DNA from: Oscillatoriales cyanobacterium
Lineage (GTDB): Bacteria > Cyanobacteriota > Cyanobacteriia > Cyanobacteriales > Microcoleaceae
Direction: 5' to 3'
Length of the DNA stretch: 64,000 bases
Assembly (NCBI GenBank): GCA_004292955.1
Contig: RDXX01000050.1
Span: 18,325-82,324 of the forward strand
The translations under genes were made by a program, and so were the position numbers. Shown here piece after piece: positions 44,426 to 53,256 of the stretch; the first letter of the stretch is position 1, and each line of letters starts with the position of its first letter. Under the pieces are notes generated by a model, which made no database searches, was not told where the DNA came from, and was given only the letters and a program-made list of their open reading frames with translations.

Positions 44426-45646
44426 ATGAGAACGGCATATCAGTATAAACTACGTCCAACCAAACAACAGGTAGTAGAGCTAGACAGATGGTTGTCAATG
44501 CTGTGTTCGCAGTACAACTATCTGTTGGCTGATAGATTCAACTGGTACGAACAAAATCGTTCTCCTGTTAATGCCTGTCCTCTCGTCTGCTACTTGCCTG
44601 AACTGCGAGACAATCCTGATTATTATTCACAGAAGAAAACGTTACCTCAGCTTAAGAAAACGCATCCTTGGTATGGCGAGATTTACTCGCAAGTCCTTCA
44701 AGATATAGTCAAGCGAGTTAAGACAACCTTTGATCGTTTTTTGAAGGGTGACAGCAACGGGAAACGTAGTGGCAAACCTCGTTTCAAATCGCGGAGTCGT
44801 TATCGCACTTTTACTTATCCACAGATGAAGGATGGGTGCTTGCAAGATTACTCAATTAGCTTGCCAATGTTTGGTAAAGTTAAAGTTGTTTTGCATCGTC
44901 CTATCCCGGATGGGTATAAAATCAAAACCGCATCTGTAACTAAGAAAGCGGATGGCTACTACCTGACGCTTTCATTAGAAGATAAAGCCGTTCCAGAGAT
45001 AAAGCCGGACTTCAATCCTAATTCAATAACAGGCATTGATGTAGGGCTGAAGGAATTTTTAACAACCTCTGAGGGCGAAACAGTCGCGATTCCTCAATAC
45101 TACCGCAAAGCTCAAAAGCGTCTACGAGTCGCTCAAAAACGAGTCTCACGTCGCAAGAAAGGTAGCAACCGAAGGAAGAAGGCCGTTAAACAGTTAGGGA
45201 AGTGCCACAAAAAAGTAGCTGATAGGCGTAAAGATTTCCATTTCAAAACAGCAAGCAAGCTGCTATTAAAATATGACGTTATCGCACACGAGGATTTAAA
45301 CGTCAAAGGTCTAGCTCGTACAAAATTAGCTAAATCTGTGTTGGACGCTGGGTGGTCAAGCTTTCTGTCGATTCTAACAAACAAAGCCGAAAATGCTGGT
45401 TTGTTGGTTGTTCCAGTAAGTGCCTATAATACTTCACAAGATTGTTCTAATTGTGGCGAGAAAGTACCAAAAAAGCTGCATATTCGTTGGCACAGTTGCT
45501 CGTGTGGATGTGAGCTAGATCGTGACCATAATGCAGCGGTAAATATAAAAAATAGAGCGGTAGGGCATTCCGTTCTTAAAGCCAAGAGCCTCCTAAGCGA
45601 TAGCCGGATTGTCTTGGAAGCCCACACTATATCCGCTTCGGATTAG
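44426..45646 (+). CDS. tnpB: TnpB RNA-guided nuclease of the IS200/IS605 group
   Basis: 406 residues. N-terminal [20 protein letters not shown], a basic linker ([18 protein letters not shown]), and a complete RuvC-like site: Asp205 in GIDVGLKEF, Glu289 in [10 protein letters not shown] and Asp367 in [11 protein letters not shown] zinc ribbon CSNCGEKV ... CSCGCE lies before the last Asp. TnpB proteins cut DNA guided by an RNA (omega-RNA) made from the element's right end. The ATG at 44426 follows AAGGAGGG at 5 bp spacing, so the start is firm. The frame is intact and the last codons overlap the right-end hairpin. Confidence 0.95.
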   Translation: MRTAYQYKLRPTKQQVVELDRWLSMLCSQYNYLLADRFNWYEQNRSPVNACPLVCYLPELRDNPDYYSQKKTLPQLKKTHPWYGEIYSQVLQDIVKRVKTTFDRFLKGDSNGKRSGKPRFKSRSRYRTFTYPQMKDGCLQDYSISLPMFGKVKVVLHRPIPDGYKIKTASVTKKADGYYLTLSLEDKAVPEIKPDFNPNSITGIDVGLKEFLTTSEGETVAIPQYYRKAQKRLRVAQKRVSRRKKGSNRRKKAVKQLGKCHKKVADRRKDFHFKTASKLLLKYDVIAHEDLNVKGLARTKLAKSVLDAGWSSFLSILTNKAENAGLLVVPVSAYNTSQDCSNCGEKVPKKLHIRWHSCSCGCELDRDHNAAVNIKNRAVGHSVLKAKSLLSDSRIVLEAHTISASD

Positions 45647-45652
45647 TGTGGG
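45621..45652 (+). ncRNA. Right-end hairpin, probable 3' part of the TnpB guide RNA
   Basis: CCCACACTA and TAGTGTGGG, with an inner CCG/CGG pair, overlap the tnpB stop codon. In related elements the omega-RNA comes from the end of tnpB and the right end, so the guide would start just past this hairpin, near 45655-45660. Boundary inferred. Confidence 0.45.
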
Positions 45653-45666
45653 AGATGTCACTAAGT

Positions 45667-47589
45667 TTAAGTATTTCTCTGCTTGAGGCGCGGATTGGTG
45701 CGCTTGATGCGGCTGAGTACCCGCGTCACTAATTCTGGCCCTAGAACTGGTTTGGTAATGAAGTCATCGGCTCCGGCTACAAAGGCTTGGCTGAGGGAAT
45801 CTGCATCGGTGTGAGCAGTTACAACTAAGATTGGCAAATCTCCCCACTGCGTATCCTGCCGCACCACCTGGCACAACTCTAGCCCGCTAATTTGTGGCAT
45901 CTCCAAATCGAGTATGACTAAGTTGGGCGAAGTTGTAACCAGCACCTCCCAAAATCCTTGAGGATCGGTTAATTTTATCACGTGCAAACCCCAAGGTATT
46001 AGCAGTGCAGATAAGTGAGCTAAAATGGCAGGATCGTCATCAACAATTAATACTTTGGCTTGCGGGGCTTTAGTTTTGGTTAAGATACGGGATATGGCTT
46101 GAAAAATTTGGTCGGTGGTGGCAGGTTTGTGTAAAAATTGTTTGGCACCTAGGCGAGATACTGCTAGCCGATCGCCCAAACTGTCGCGCCCTGTAAATAC
46201 AATTACGGGCAGGTTGGGCGATCGCTCGTTGAGTTCTCGCAGCAGCGTCAATCCATCTTCTTCTGTGTCGGGAAAGCTTAAATCTATTAAAATCAGATCG
46301 GGCATTGACATAGCCAAGCGCGATCGGGCAGCAGCGACATTCGGAGCAATTTTCATCCGAATTTTCCAAGTTTCGGATTCTGCTTTTAAGGATTCCGTCA
46401 AAGCAGTATCATCGTCAACTACTAGCACTCGATGACATACCGCGGTAGGCACTGGTGAATTGGTTGACGTAACTGTTGGTTTGGCTAATTCCTGCTCTAA
46501 TCCTGTCACTACTTCCGAAAATCGTGTGATTTCTTCAGCAGTGAAAGGGCGAAGAACACCACAGGCGTTGACTGGGCTAACGGAGATTAGTAAATGCTCT
46601 GCCGATCGCGCTAATTTCGATCCTTCTGGATACCCAAAGGATGCCATAGAGCCTGCTAATTTATGCGCTTCATGCTTGGCCGCTCGATATAATTCGAGTT
46701 CCAAATTTCCGGCAATCATAGCGGTTTTTGCTTCCGACAAGACGGCAATTTGTTGCTGAAATACTCCTCGAAACCGCTCTAGCACTTTGTCAATCGCAGA
46801 CGGATCTCCAGCGCGAGATTTCTGTTTGTTGGTGCTGTTGGTGCTAGAATTGTTTGAAAGCAGCGGTGCGGATTGGGGACTTCGCTTGAGTCGATAGCCC
46901 ATGCCATAAACTGTTTCGATCATTTCTTCAGTCAAGCCGCCTGCTTTGAGTTTTTTTCGGATATCCTTAATATGAGTGTTTATGGCGCGATCGGTTGGTA
47001 CATCGTCAAATCCCCACAGGCGATCGAGAATGGCGCTGCGGCTGAAGATGCGATCGGGATTTCGCATAAACAATTCCAGCAGGTTGTATTCTTTGGCTGT
47101 CAGTGAAATAAGTTGTTCGCCAAAGGTTACTCGCCCTGAATCCATGTCTAAACAAAGATTTCCCCAAGTCAATGTAGTGGATGAGTCTTTAGCAAAACTC
47201 CCAGGAGAAACTGCTTTAGAGCGCCGCAATAATGTGCGGATTCTTGCTAGCAATACTTCCGTACCGCAAGGCTTGTTGATGTAATCATCGGCTCCGGCGT
47301 CGAACCCTGCTACCACATCGGCATCTGAATCGTTTGCTGTCAGTAACAGGATCGGTTTGCGGTAGTTTTGCGATCGCAGTTGCCGGCACAGACTAATCCC
47401 ATCTAGTTTTGGAACCTGCACGTCGAGCAAAATCAGGTCATACTCAATCAATGTTGCCAAGTCTAAGCCCGCTTGTCCGTCGCTGGCGCGATCGATCGTG
47501 TAGTCATTTGCTTCCAACACCTTTGCCAGTGTCGCACTCAGTAATGTATCATCTTCTACTAGCAGAATTCTGATCGGAGACTTGTTCAT
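45667..47589 (-). CDS. Multi-domain response regulator REC-wHTH-HPt-REC-REC
   Basis: About 640 residues. First receiver (RILLVEDDTLLSATLAKVLE, LILLDVQVPKLDG, LLLTAN, INKP), OmpR-type winged helix (LISLTAKEYNLLELFMRNPD, then GMGYRLKRSP), an HPt domain with the phospho-His in AHKLAGSMASFG, and two more receivers (VLVVDDDTALTES; VLIVDDDPAILAHL) with their own Asp, Thr and Lys. It is a DNA-binding regulator that can also relay phosphate. The ATG at 47589 (MNKSPIRIL) is preferred over 47622. Likely works with the hybrid kinase at 39263-43705, now separated by the TnpB element. Confidence 0.93.
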   Translation of the reverse strand: MNKSPIRILLVEDDTLLSATLAKVLEANDYTIDRASDGQAGLDLATLIEYDLILLDVQVPKLDGISLCRQLRSQNYRKPILLLTANDSDADVVAGFDAGADDYINKPCGTEVLLARIRTLLRRSKAVSPGSFAKDSSTTLTWGNLCLDMDSGRVTFGEQLISLTAKEYNLLELFMRNPDRIFSRSAILDRLWGFDDVPTDRAINTHIKDIRKKLKAGGLTEEMIETVYGMGYRLKRSPQSAPLLSNNSSTNSTNKQKSRAGDPSAIDKVLERFRGVFQQQIAVLSEAKTAMIAGNLELELYRAAKHEAHKLAGSMASFGYPEGSKLARSAEHLLISVSPVNACGVLRPFTAEEITRFSEVVTGLEQELAKPTVTSTNSPVPTAVCHRVLVVDDDTALTESLKAESETWKIRMKIAPNVAAARSRLAMSMPDLILIDLSFPDTEEDGLTLLRELNERSPNLPVIVFTGRDSLGDRLAVSRLGAKQFLHKPATTDQIFQAISRILTKTKAPQAKVLIVDDDPAILAHLSALLIPWGLHVIKLTDPQGFWEVLVTTSPNLVILDLEMPQISGLELCQVVRQDTQWGDLPILVVTAHTDADSLSQAFVAGADDFITKPVLGPELVTRVLSRIKRTNPRLKQRNT

Positions 47590-48539
47590 TGTGGTTGTAG
47601 GGTGCAATTCCGATGCGCTCAAGGCTGGTGGTGTAAGGCATTGGTCTTTCTTCTCATTCGATCGTAGGTTTGAATTTTAGAATATTCGGGCGATCGGACT
47701 TATTGATAATTTATTCATGCTAAGGGAGAATTAGTTGTGGGTCAGATTAATTTTAATTGATTGTATTAAAAAAAATTGCCTTTTTTTTTTAGGGTTCACA
47801 CCTTGACTGCGAGCATTCAATCAAGTATAATTAGATAATGGAAATACTGGCAAAATTAAATTTTAAGTCACCACTTCCATTATCTAAAATATACCCCGGA
47901 AGTTGAGCAAAGTCAATAGGTAATAGTTCTTTTTTAGGGCGAATTTTTCAGAAGAAGCGATCGATCGCACTAACTAATTGTAGTTTAGACTTATTGTATA
48001 AATTTTTGAGTAATACGAAAACCGCAGATTTAAAGCAGATTGACGCAGATTAACGCAGATGAATTTCTAGATAGTCTGGGAATCAGTGCAAGAGGAAAAA
48101 CGATCGTAAATTACAGAAAATTTGTACAATCAGAGGTGAGACGAGCAATTGCATTCATTCACTTTCCTCTCTTAAAAAGCATCTGCGTTAATCCGTGTTC
48201 ATCTGCCTGACATCTGCGGTTGCCGGATCCAGCAAAGATTTATGGAATAAGTCGTCTTGTAGTTCTAAGTTTAAACAGAAACGACCAGCTTTAGCAAAAG
48301 CTGGTCTGCACAAAAAGTTAAATCCGTTGTGTTTTTTCCCACAGTGTTTTTCTCACAGTGAGGAAACCCAAGTTGCACGTTTCTTTGCAGCGGGTTACAA
48401 GAGCAATATCATCCCTCTTCAGCGGTATTTTAGCAAGAAAATTTATTTTTTGCAATAAAACGTTACATTGGAGACAGATTTTTATGTTTGATCGTTCGGA
48501 CTTCAGTCCTCTGTTATTGGATGCGGAGTGAAATCCTCA
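47590..48539. other. Gene-free region of about 0.95 kb
   Basis: It contains an inverted repeat at 47831-47887, A/T runs near 47765-47795, two inverted GCAGATTAACGCAGATGAA-type segments (about 48025-48062 and about 48180-48225, complementary to each other), and a family B repeat at 48491-48548. A plus-strand frame at 48195-48458 has no protein character. Confidence 0.5.
47831..47887. other. 13-bp perfect inverted repeat
   Basis: TTAGATAATGGAA and TTCCATTATCTAA surround 31 bp, in the upstream region of the multi-domain regulator. It may be an attenuator-like stem or part of a decayed element. Confidence 0.5.
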
Positions 48540-48548
48540 CTACGAACC
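48491..48548. repeat. Family B repeat overlapping the NFACT gene end
   Basis: ATCGTTCGGACTTCAGTCCT and the complementary AATCCTCACTACGAACCT arm. The CTACGAACC segment encodes the final Gly-Ser and the stop of the gene at 48540. Confidence 0.8.
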
Positions 48549-50387
48549 TGCCGGGGCTTGCTGCGGCCGACCCCAGACAATTCGCTCTTGCTTGTACACA
48601 ACCATACCAGGCTTCGCACCCTTCGGCTTGTACACATATTTCGGTTCTGTATAAACCACCGGAACTTGTTCGCTGTGGCGGGCGCGACTGTAGTATGCAG
48701 TCATGTCTGCCGCAAATTGCAAATCGGTTTCTTCAGCAACTGTACCGGGTGTGAGGCGCAGCAAGGCGTGACTTCCGGGAATCTCTAGGGTGTGAAACCA
48801 TAAATCGTAGTCGTTGGCTGTACGAAAGGTGAGTTGGTCGTTTTGGCGGTTGTTGCGCCCGATTAATAGTTCAAAGCCGCTGGGGGTTTGGTAGCGGTGA
48901 AATTCGATCGCAGCATTTTTGTCACTGCCACGGTAATCTGATACAACTAGATATTTTTGCTGAATCAGTTCTTCGCGGATTTCGGCGAGGGTTTGCAAAT
49001 CTTGGGTGTTGCGGTAGGCTTCTAATACCGAAAGTGCGGCTTCGACTTGTTCTAAATAGTCGATTTCTTCTTGTACTGCTGCTAACAACGGTTCTACTGC
49101 AATGCGAGCTCTTTTAAGTTTTTGGTGTTTTTTGTAAATTGCTTGAGCGTTTTGAACGGCGTTTTTTTCCACGTTTAGTGGAATAATTACTGGTTTTTCG
49201 GTTTCAAAGTCTGGGAGAGAAATTGATTTCATTCCCGGTTTCCAATGCTGCAAGTTTGCCATTAACAAGTCGGCTTGGGATTTGTGAGTGTCTGCATCTG
49301 CTGATTGCTGCAAGCGTTCTTTAAATGTGTTGGCTTTGAGGCGCAGTTTTGCTAGGACGTTGTTGAGTTTTTGGGTTAGTTGATGCCGCAGTTGGGCAAA
49401 TACTTGTTGGTTGATTTCGCCTGTGTAGTAACTGTTGAGTAATTGTTGAACGGAAGAGAAGGAAGAAGGAAGAGGCAAGAAGGAAGAAGGAAGAGTGGAG
49501 TTAGATTCGTTGGCAGATTCAGCTTCTGAATAGAAGGAAGAAGGAAGAGGGGAATTAGATTTGTTTTCGGGATTTGTTTCTTTTTCGTCTGGTTTTGGCC
49601 AGTCGATGACGCTGTAGCCTTCGGGGGTAAAACTTGGTTGAAATTTGGAGTTTTCTAGACATTGCAACCAGTACAGCCAGCGATGAAATAGTTGCTGCCA
49701 TTGGTGGGGATTTAGGCTGTCGGTGGATTGTTCGGGGTCGAGATTTGCCGATCGAATCATCGATACAACTAAGACTTTACTCAACCCTCGGTAATTCTTC
49801 AACAGATTGGTCTTTAATTGCCCGGGAACCAGGCTAATTCGTTCTTTCCAGCGATCGAGAGATTCGATCGCACTTGGCACTGCATCCGTCAAAGACGGGG
49901 GCAATTCGTAGGGTTGCCCGGTTTGGATGGGACGCACGCTGGACTGTTTGGCGCTGACTTGGTGGGCGCAGGTGACAACGAGATTGTCTTCGGCGGTGAG
50001 GATAACATTGCTGTACTTACCCATGATTTCGGCGTAGAGATGCCAGAGGGCGTGTTCGCCGGGGCGTTTGGCGAATTGCAAGTCGATGACTCTTTCCCAA
50101 GGAGACACGGGGGCGATGGAAACTAAGGCTAAACCGCTGAGTTGGTGTCGCAGTTGTTCGCTGAAGGTGAAGGTGTCGGGAATTCGGGGCGGGGAGTCGC
50201 CGACGCAGATGCGGGCGGCTGCTGGATGGGATGAAATGTCTATCCAGCCGCGTTGGTTCATGGTTCGCAGGGCCAGGGACACTGTGAATCGATCGCGCTG
50301 GTAGACTTGTTCTAAGCGCGCTGGCAGCCATTGGGTTCGCAGTTCGCTGCAAGCTGCGGTTAATGTTGTAAAGTCTACGGGTTGCAC
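48540..50387 (-). CDS. NFACT-family protein (RqcH/FbpA type)
   Basis: 615 residues. NFACT-N with PARLEQVYQRDRFTVSLALR and HLYAEIMGKYSNVIL, a coiled-coil middle, and NFACT-R with SGFELLIGRNNRQNDQLTFR, then DLWFHTLEIPGSHALLRL. Relatives work in ribosome quality control by adding Ala tails to stalled chains, or bind fibronectin. It starts with GTG at 50387 directly at the conserved QPVDFTTL. An odd segment near residues 275-315 repeats LPSSF four times (NSPLPSSFYSEAESANES and LPSSFLPLPSSFSS); the DNA there repeats GGAAGAA-type units, so it looks like a repeat expansion inside the gene. Confidence 0.9.
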   Translation of the reverse strand: MQPVDFTTLTAACSELRTQWLPARLEQVYQRDRFTVSLALRTMNQRGWIDISSHPAAARICVGDSPPRIPDTFTFSEQLRHQLSGLALVSIAPVSPWERVIDLQFAKRPGEHALWHLYAEIMGKYSNVILTAEDNLVVTCAHQVSAKQSSVRPIQTGQPYELPPSLTDAVPSAIESLDRWKERISLVPGQLKTNLLKNYRGLSKVLVVSMIRSANLDPEQSTDSLNPHQWQQLFHRWLYWLQCLENSKFQPSFTPEGYSVIDWPKPDEKETNPENKSNSPLPSSFYSEAESANESNSTLPSSFLPLPSSFSSVQQLLNSYYTGEINQQVFAQLRHQLTQKLNNVLAKLRLKANTFKERLQQSADADTHKSQADLLMANLQHWKPGMKSISLPDFETEKPVIIPLNVEKNAVQNAQAIYKKHQKLKRARIAVEPLLAAVQEEIDYLEQVEAALSVLEAYRNTQDLQTLAEIREELIQQKYLVVSDYRGSDKNAAIEFHRYQTPSGFELLIGRNNRQNDQLTFRTANDYDLWFHTLEIPGSHALLRLTPGTVAEETDLQFAADMTAYYSRARHSEQVPVVYTEPKYVYKPKGAKPGMVVYKQERIVWGRPQQAPAGS

Positions 50388-50814
50388 GGTGGCCTCTTTT
50401 TGCGATCGATCGAGCTATGTATTTCTATGCTGACAGATGTTGGTCGTATTTGACCGATAGTATCAAAGTTTTGTGCCAATTTTTGATAATCGGCCGATCG
50501 CAAATCCGGGCACAAGAATGTGCGATCGCATTTGGGAAAATACAGGACACAACAAATAGGTTCGTAGTAAGGACTTTAGTCCTCTCTAATTTTGATGCGG
50601 ACTCGCATTCCGAACGATCGAACCTATTTGTTATCTGGTTTGTAGTAAGGACTTTAGTCCTCTCTGATTTTGATGCAGACTCGCATTCCGAACGATCGAA
50701 CCTAATTTGTTATCTGGTTTGTAGTAAGGACTTTAGTCCTCTGATTTGGATGCGGACTAAAGTCCGAACGATCGAACCTATGTACGTTTATTTGCAATAT
50801 TTCATGCAATAAGT
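50388..50814. other. Spacer with three family B repeats
   Basis: A gene-free stretch between the NFACT start and the CRTISO-like stop. The first 150 bp should contain the NFACT promoter; 50562-50783 is repeat. Confidence 0.5.
50562..50783. repeat. Family B repeat, three tandem copies of about 75 bp
   Basis: Each copy runs GTAGTAAGGACTTTAGTCCT, a spacer with GATGC(G/A)GACT, then CGAACGATCGAACCT. Copies one and two are close to identical; the third is shorter in its spacer. In the third, the inner arm reads GGACTAAAGTCC, restoring pairing that copies one and two have lost. Confidence 0.85.
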
Positions 50815-52374
50815 CTAAGATTTTAGACCGAGATCCCGCAGCATTTCTAAATGTTTGTGCAGGGGTGCGATCGTATTGGCTGCGATCGCCCCGCTAGCAG
50901 CAACAGCGGGCAAACCGATACCCGGAAACGTGGAATCTCCGCAGCAAAACAGACCCGCCAAAGGAGTTCCCGGCCCTGGAAACAAGCCTGTACCGGCGCG
51001 AATTCCCGGCCCGTAGGAGCCCCGATTTCTCCGCAAAAACCGTTCGTGGGTTAGCGGTGTTCCAACTAATGTGACTTCGCAGCGCGATCGAATATCGGGG
51101 ATAATTCTCTCTAATGCTTGCCACATCACCTCGGCGCGCGCTTGCTTTTGCTGTTTGTATTCTTCGCTGGCGCGATCGAGCTTTTGCCATAAATCGTAGG
51201 GCTCATTTCCGGGCGTGTAGGCGTGAATGACGTGTTTCCCGTCCGGTGCGAGGTGGGGGTCGAGGAGGGAGGGAATCGAGACCAGGACGACGTTTTGAGG
51301 CGCGGAAACTCCCAGATCCCAGTCCTTGACGAAGATATAGTGACAGGCTAAGTCCGATCGCACTTCCGCAGCATCAATTCCCAGATGCAAGTGCATAAAA
51401 CTATCGCATTCGGGAGTCGCCTGTCGCTGTTGGCGAAACCGTTTGGGGATAGAGTTTTCCGGCAAAAGTTTCAGCGTATCCCAAACCGAGGCGTTGGAAA
51501 CGACAGCTTTGTGCGATCGAATAATTTTACCCGATCGCAACCGCACACCCGCCGCCCGGTTGTTTTCCACCAAAACCTCTGCAACGTGGGAATTTAACAG
51601 CAACTGCCCTCCGTGGCGCTCTAAACCGCGTACCAGGGCATCAACAAGGGCTCCACTACCGCCGATCGGATAATCCAAAACGGCATTGGGGCGATACCAG
51701 TCGGCGAACATGAAAGCGACTTCGGCTGCGATCGTGCCGTCAGCGGGAAGTCCAGACAGCAGGAAACACAACAGGTTCAGCCAATTTTTCACAAACGGAT
51801 CTTTGACATTTGCGTCCATAATCCGGCTGAAAGGGCCTGCAAGGGCGATCGCATCTCCAGCACTTTGCAGGAAAGCCGGTGCAAATTTGCCGAGGGTAAA
51901 CGCAGCGCCCCAATCGAAGCGCAAAGCCAGTGAGGGTAAGGCTGTGGCAGCTTTGGCGTAGGGTTCCATCACTCGCTGGAGTTTTTGCCATTCGGCTGCT
52001 GCTTCGCTTCCGCGCAGTTTGAAAAGCACTTCACCAAATTGACTCGCGCCTACGGATGTGTCGAAATCGCCTTCGGGCAAACAGCAACCCCAAGTATCGT
52101 AAGTGATGCAGGGAAGTTTTTCGCCGATCGCATCGAGAACTTGTCGCAGCGGATTCGCAGAGGGGCTGTAGGATAATCCTGAGTACAAAGATGGCCCGGA
52201 ATCGAAGGTAAATCCGTCCCGTTTGAACCCGTGGGCTGCCCCGCCCGCGATCGAATGACTTTCGCAGACAATCACGTCAAAGCCATAACTGGCAAGCATT
52301 GCACCGCAACTCAACCCACCAATTCCGCTACCGATGATAATGATTTCTGTGTCCGTGGGGGCGATCGTCACCAT
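50815..52374 (-). CDS. CRTISO-like FAD-dependent oxidoreductase
   Basis: 519 residues with an N-terminal dinucleotide-binding motif IIIIGSGIGGLSCGAMLASY, GGAAHGFKRDGFTFDSGPSL, YPIGGSGALVDALVRGLERH, and the C-terminal FAD-contact GLFCCGDSTFPGIGLPAVAA. This belongs to the phytoene-desaturase/carotenoid-isomerase/retinol-saturase superfamily. The text differs from what I recall of the main cyanobacterial CrtH, so it may be a paralogue acting on another carotenoid or lipid. The ATG at 52374 starts the Rossmann domain. Divergent from the PAP-like gene at 52518, with 143 bp between the starts. Confidence 0.85.
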   Translation of the reverse strand: MVTIAPTDTEIIIIGSGIGGLSCGAMLASYGFDVIVCESHSIAGGAAHGFKRDGFTFDSGPSLYSGLSYSPSANPLRQVLDAIGEKLPCITYDTWGCCLPEGDFDTSVGASQFGEVLFKLRGSEAAAEWQKLQRVMEPYAKAATALPSLALRFDWGAAFTLGKFAPAFLQSAGDAIALAGPFSRIMDANVKDPFVKNWLNLLCFLLSGLPADGTIAAEVAFMFADWYRPNAVLDYPIGGSGALVDALVRGLERHGGQLLLNSHVAEVLVENNRAAGVRLRSGKIIRSHKAVVSNASVWDTLKLLPENSIPKRFRQQRQATPECDSFMHLHLGIDAAEVRSDLACHYIFVKDWDLGVSAPQNVVLVSIPSLLDPHLAPDGKHVIHAYTPGNEPYDLWQKLDRASEEYKQQKQARAEVMWQALERIIPDIRSRCEVTLVGTPLTHERFLRRNRGSYGPGIRAGTGLFPGPGTPLAGLFCCGDSTFPGIGLPAVAASGAIAANTIAPLHKHLEMLRDLGLKS

Positions 52375-52517
52375 GTTGTTCTCCGCTACCTACATCCCCT
52401 AATATTATTACAAACCCCTCTCTTTCCCTCTCCCTCTGCGCCCTCTGCGGCCTCTGCGGTTCATTACCTCAAAAAAATCCAATAGAAAACGAACCTTCCT
52501 ATATTATTGTTAGTTAA

Positions 52518-53120
52518 ATGGAAAACATATCAATTCTAGAACAAGCCGCCATATCCAATCCTAAACCATCTTCCACCGCCGTAGTCGCAGCCCTCTTAGA
52601 AGCGGAGAAAAACGCCAAAAAAACTAAAACTCGCTATTCCTTCGAGCAACTAACCGGTAATTGGCGCTTGTGCTTTATAACTGGCACGAAAAAGACTCGA
52701 CAAAAAGCGGGAATTGTGTTAGGCGCCGGACGTTACATCCCCGAATGGGTGGCGAAAATTCAAATTGCTTACTCAGTTGAACCTGTTGCTGAAGGCGAAA
52801 AGCCTAGTGAAACGGGCAGAGTGGAGAATTCAGTGCTCGTTGGGGCGATCGAATTAACTCTTTCCGGGCCGACCAAGTTTTTGGGTAATCAGAATATTTT
52901 AGCATTTGATTTTACCAGAATTAGGGTGAAATTGTTGGGTAAAACCCTGTATCAAGGATTTATTCGCGGCGGTGAAGCGCGGGAGGCGGAATTTTTTAGC
53001 TTGAGTGTGGGGAAGCAGGCATTTTTTGCATATTTTCTGGTAGAAGATGGGATAATTGCTGCGAGGGGAAGGGGTGGCGGATTGGCTTTGTGGGGGAGAG
53101 TTTCAACAGTTGACAGTTGA
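52518..53120 (+). CDS. PAP/fibrillin-like protein
   Basis: 200 residues with the N-terminal pattern of plastid lipid-associated proteins (FEQLTGNWRLCFITGTKKTR), then KAGIVLGAGRYIPEWVAKIQ and a beta-rich core ending YFLVEDGIIAARGRGGGLAL. Plastid homologues associate with thylakoid lipid droplets and bind quinones or carotenoids; the cyanobacterial role is uncertain. The final STVDS and stop are encoded by the start of a GTTGACA heptamer array. Divergent from the CRTISO-like gene, which fits a pigment or lipid theme. Confidence 0.65.
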   Translation: MENISILEQAAISNPKPSSTAVVAALLEAEKNAKKTKTRYSFEQLTGNWRLCFITGTKKTRQKAGIVLGAGRYIPEWVAKIQIAYSVEPVAEGEKPSETGRVENSVLVGAIELTLSGPTKFLGNQNILAFDFTRIRVKLLGKTLYQGFIRGGEAREAEFFSLSVGKQAFFAYFLVEDGIIAARGRGGGLALWGRVSTVDS

Positions 53121-53146
53121 TAGTTGACAGTTGACAGTTGACAGTT
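53108..53146. repeat. GTTGACA heptamer array at a gene end
   Basis: About five units of ACAGTTG/ATAGTTG. The array overlaps the stop codon of the PAP-like gene, in the same coding-strand orientation as the arrays after the debranching enzyme and treY genes. Confidence 0.9.
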
Positions 53147-53256
53147 TGAGATCGACCTCTACCTAGAACTCCGAGGAATGAAACAGTGAATAATTTTGTT
53201 TTATTTCCCCCTCGAAGGAGGAGGATTTAAACCCATTATTCTTGGTGAACTGTGAC

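Larger units (their letters stand above)
44131..45660 (+). mobile_element. Solo TnpB (IS1341-like) element with RHH gene
   Basis: The region has a hairpin at the left (44132-44197), a divergent RHH gene, tnpB, and a second hairpin at the right (45621-45652) with a similar CCCACACT...GTGTGGG stem. No Y1 transposase (tnpA) is present, so mobility would depend on a helper. The outer limits are inferred from the hairpins. It lies between a two-component kinase and a regulator on the opposite strand. Confidence 0.6.

Noticed and set aside
48195..48458. 87-codon plus-strand ORF
   Set aside because: It runs through inverted-repeat sequence with no protein-like pattern; more likely spacer.
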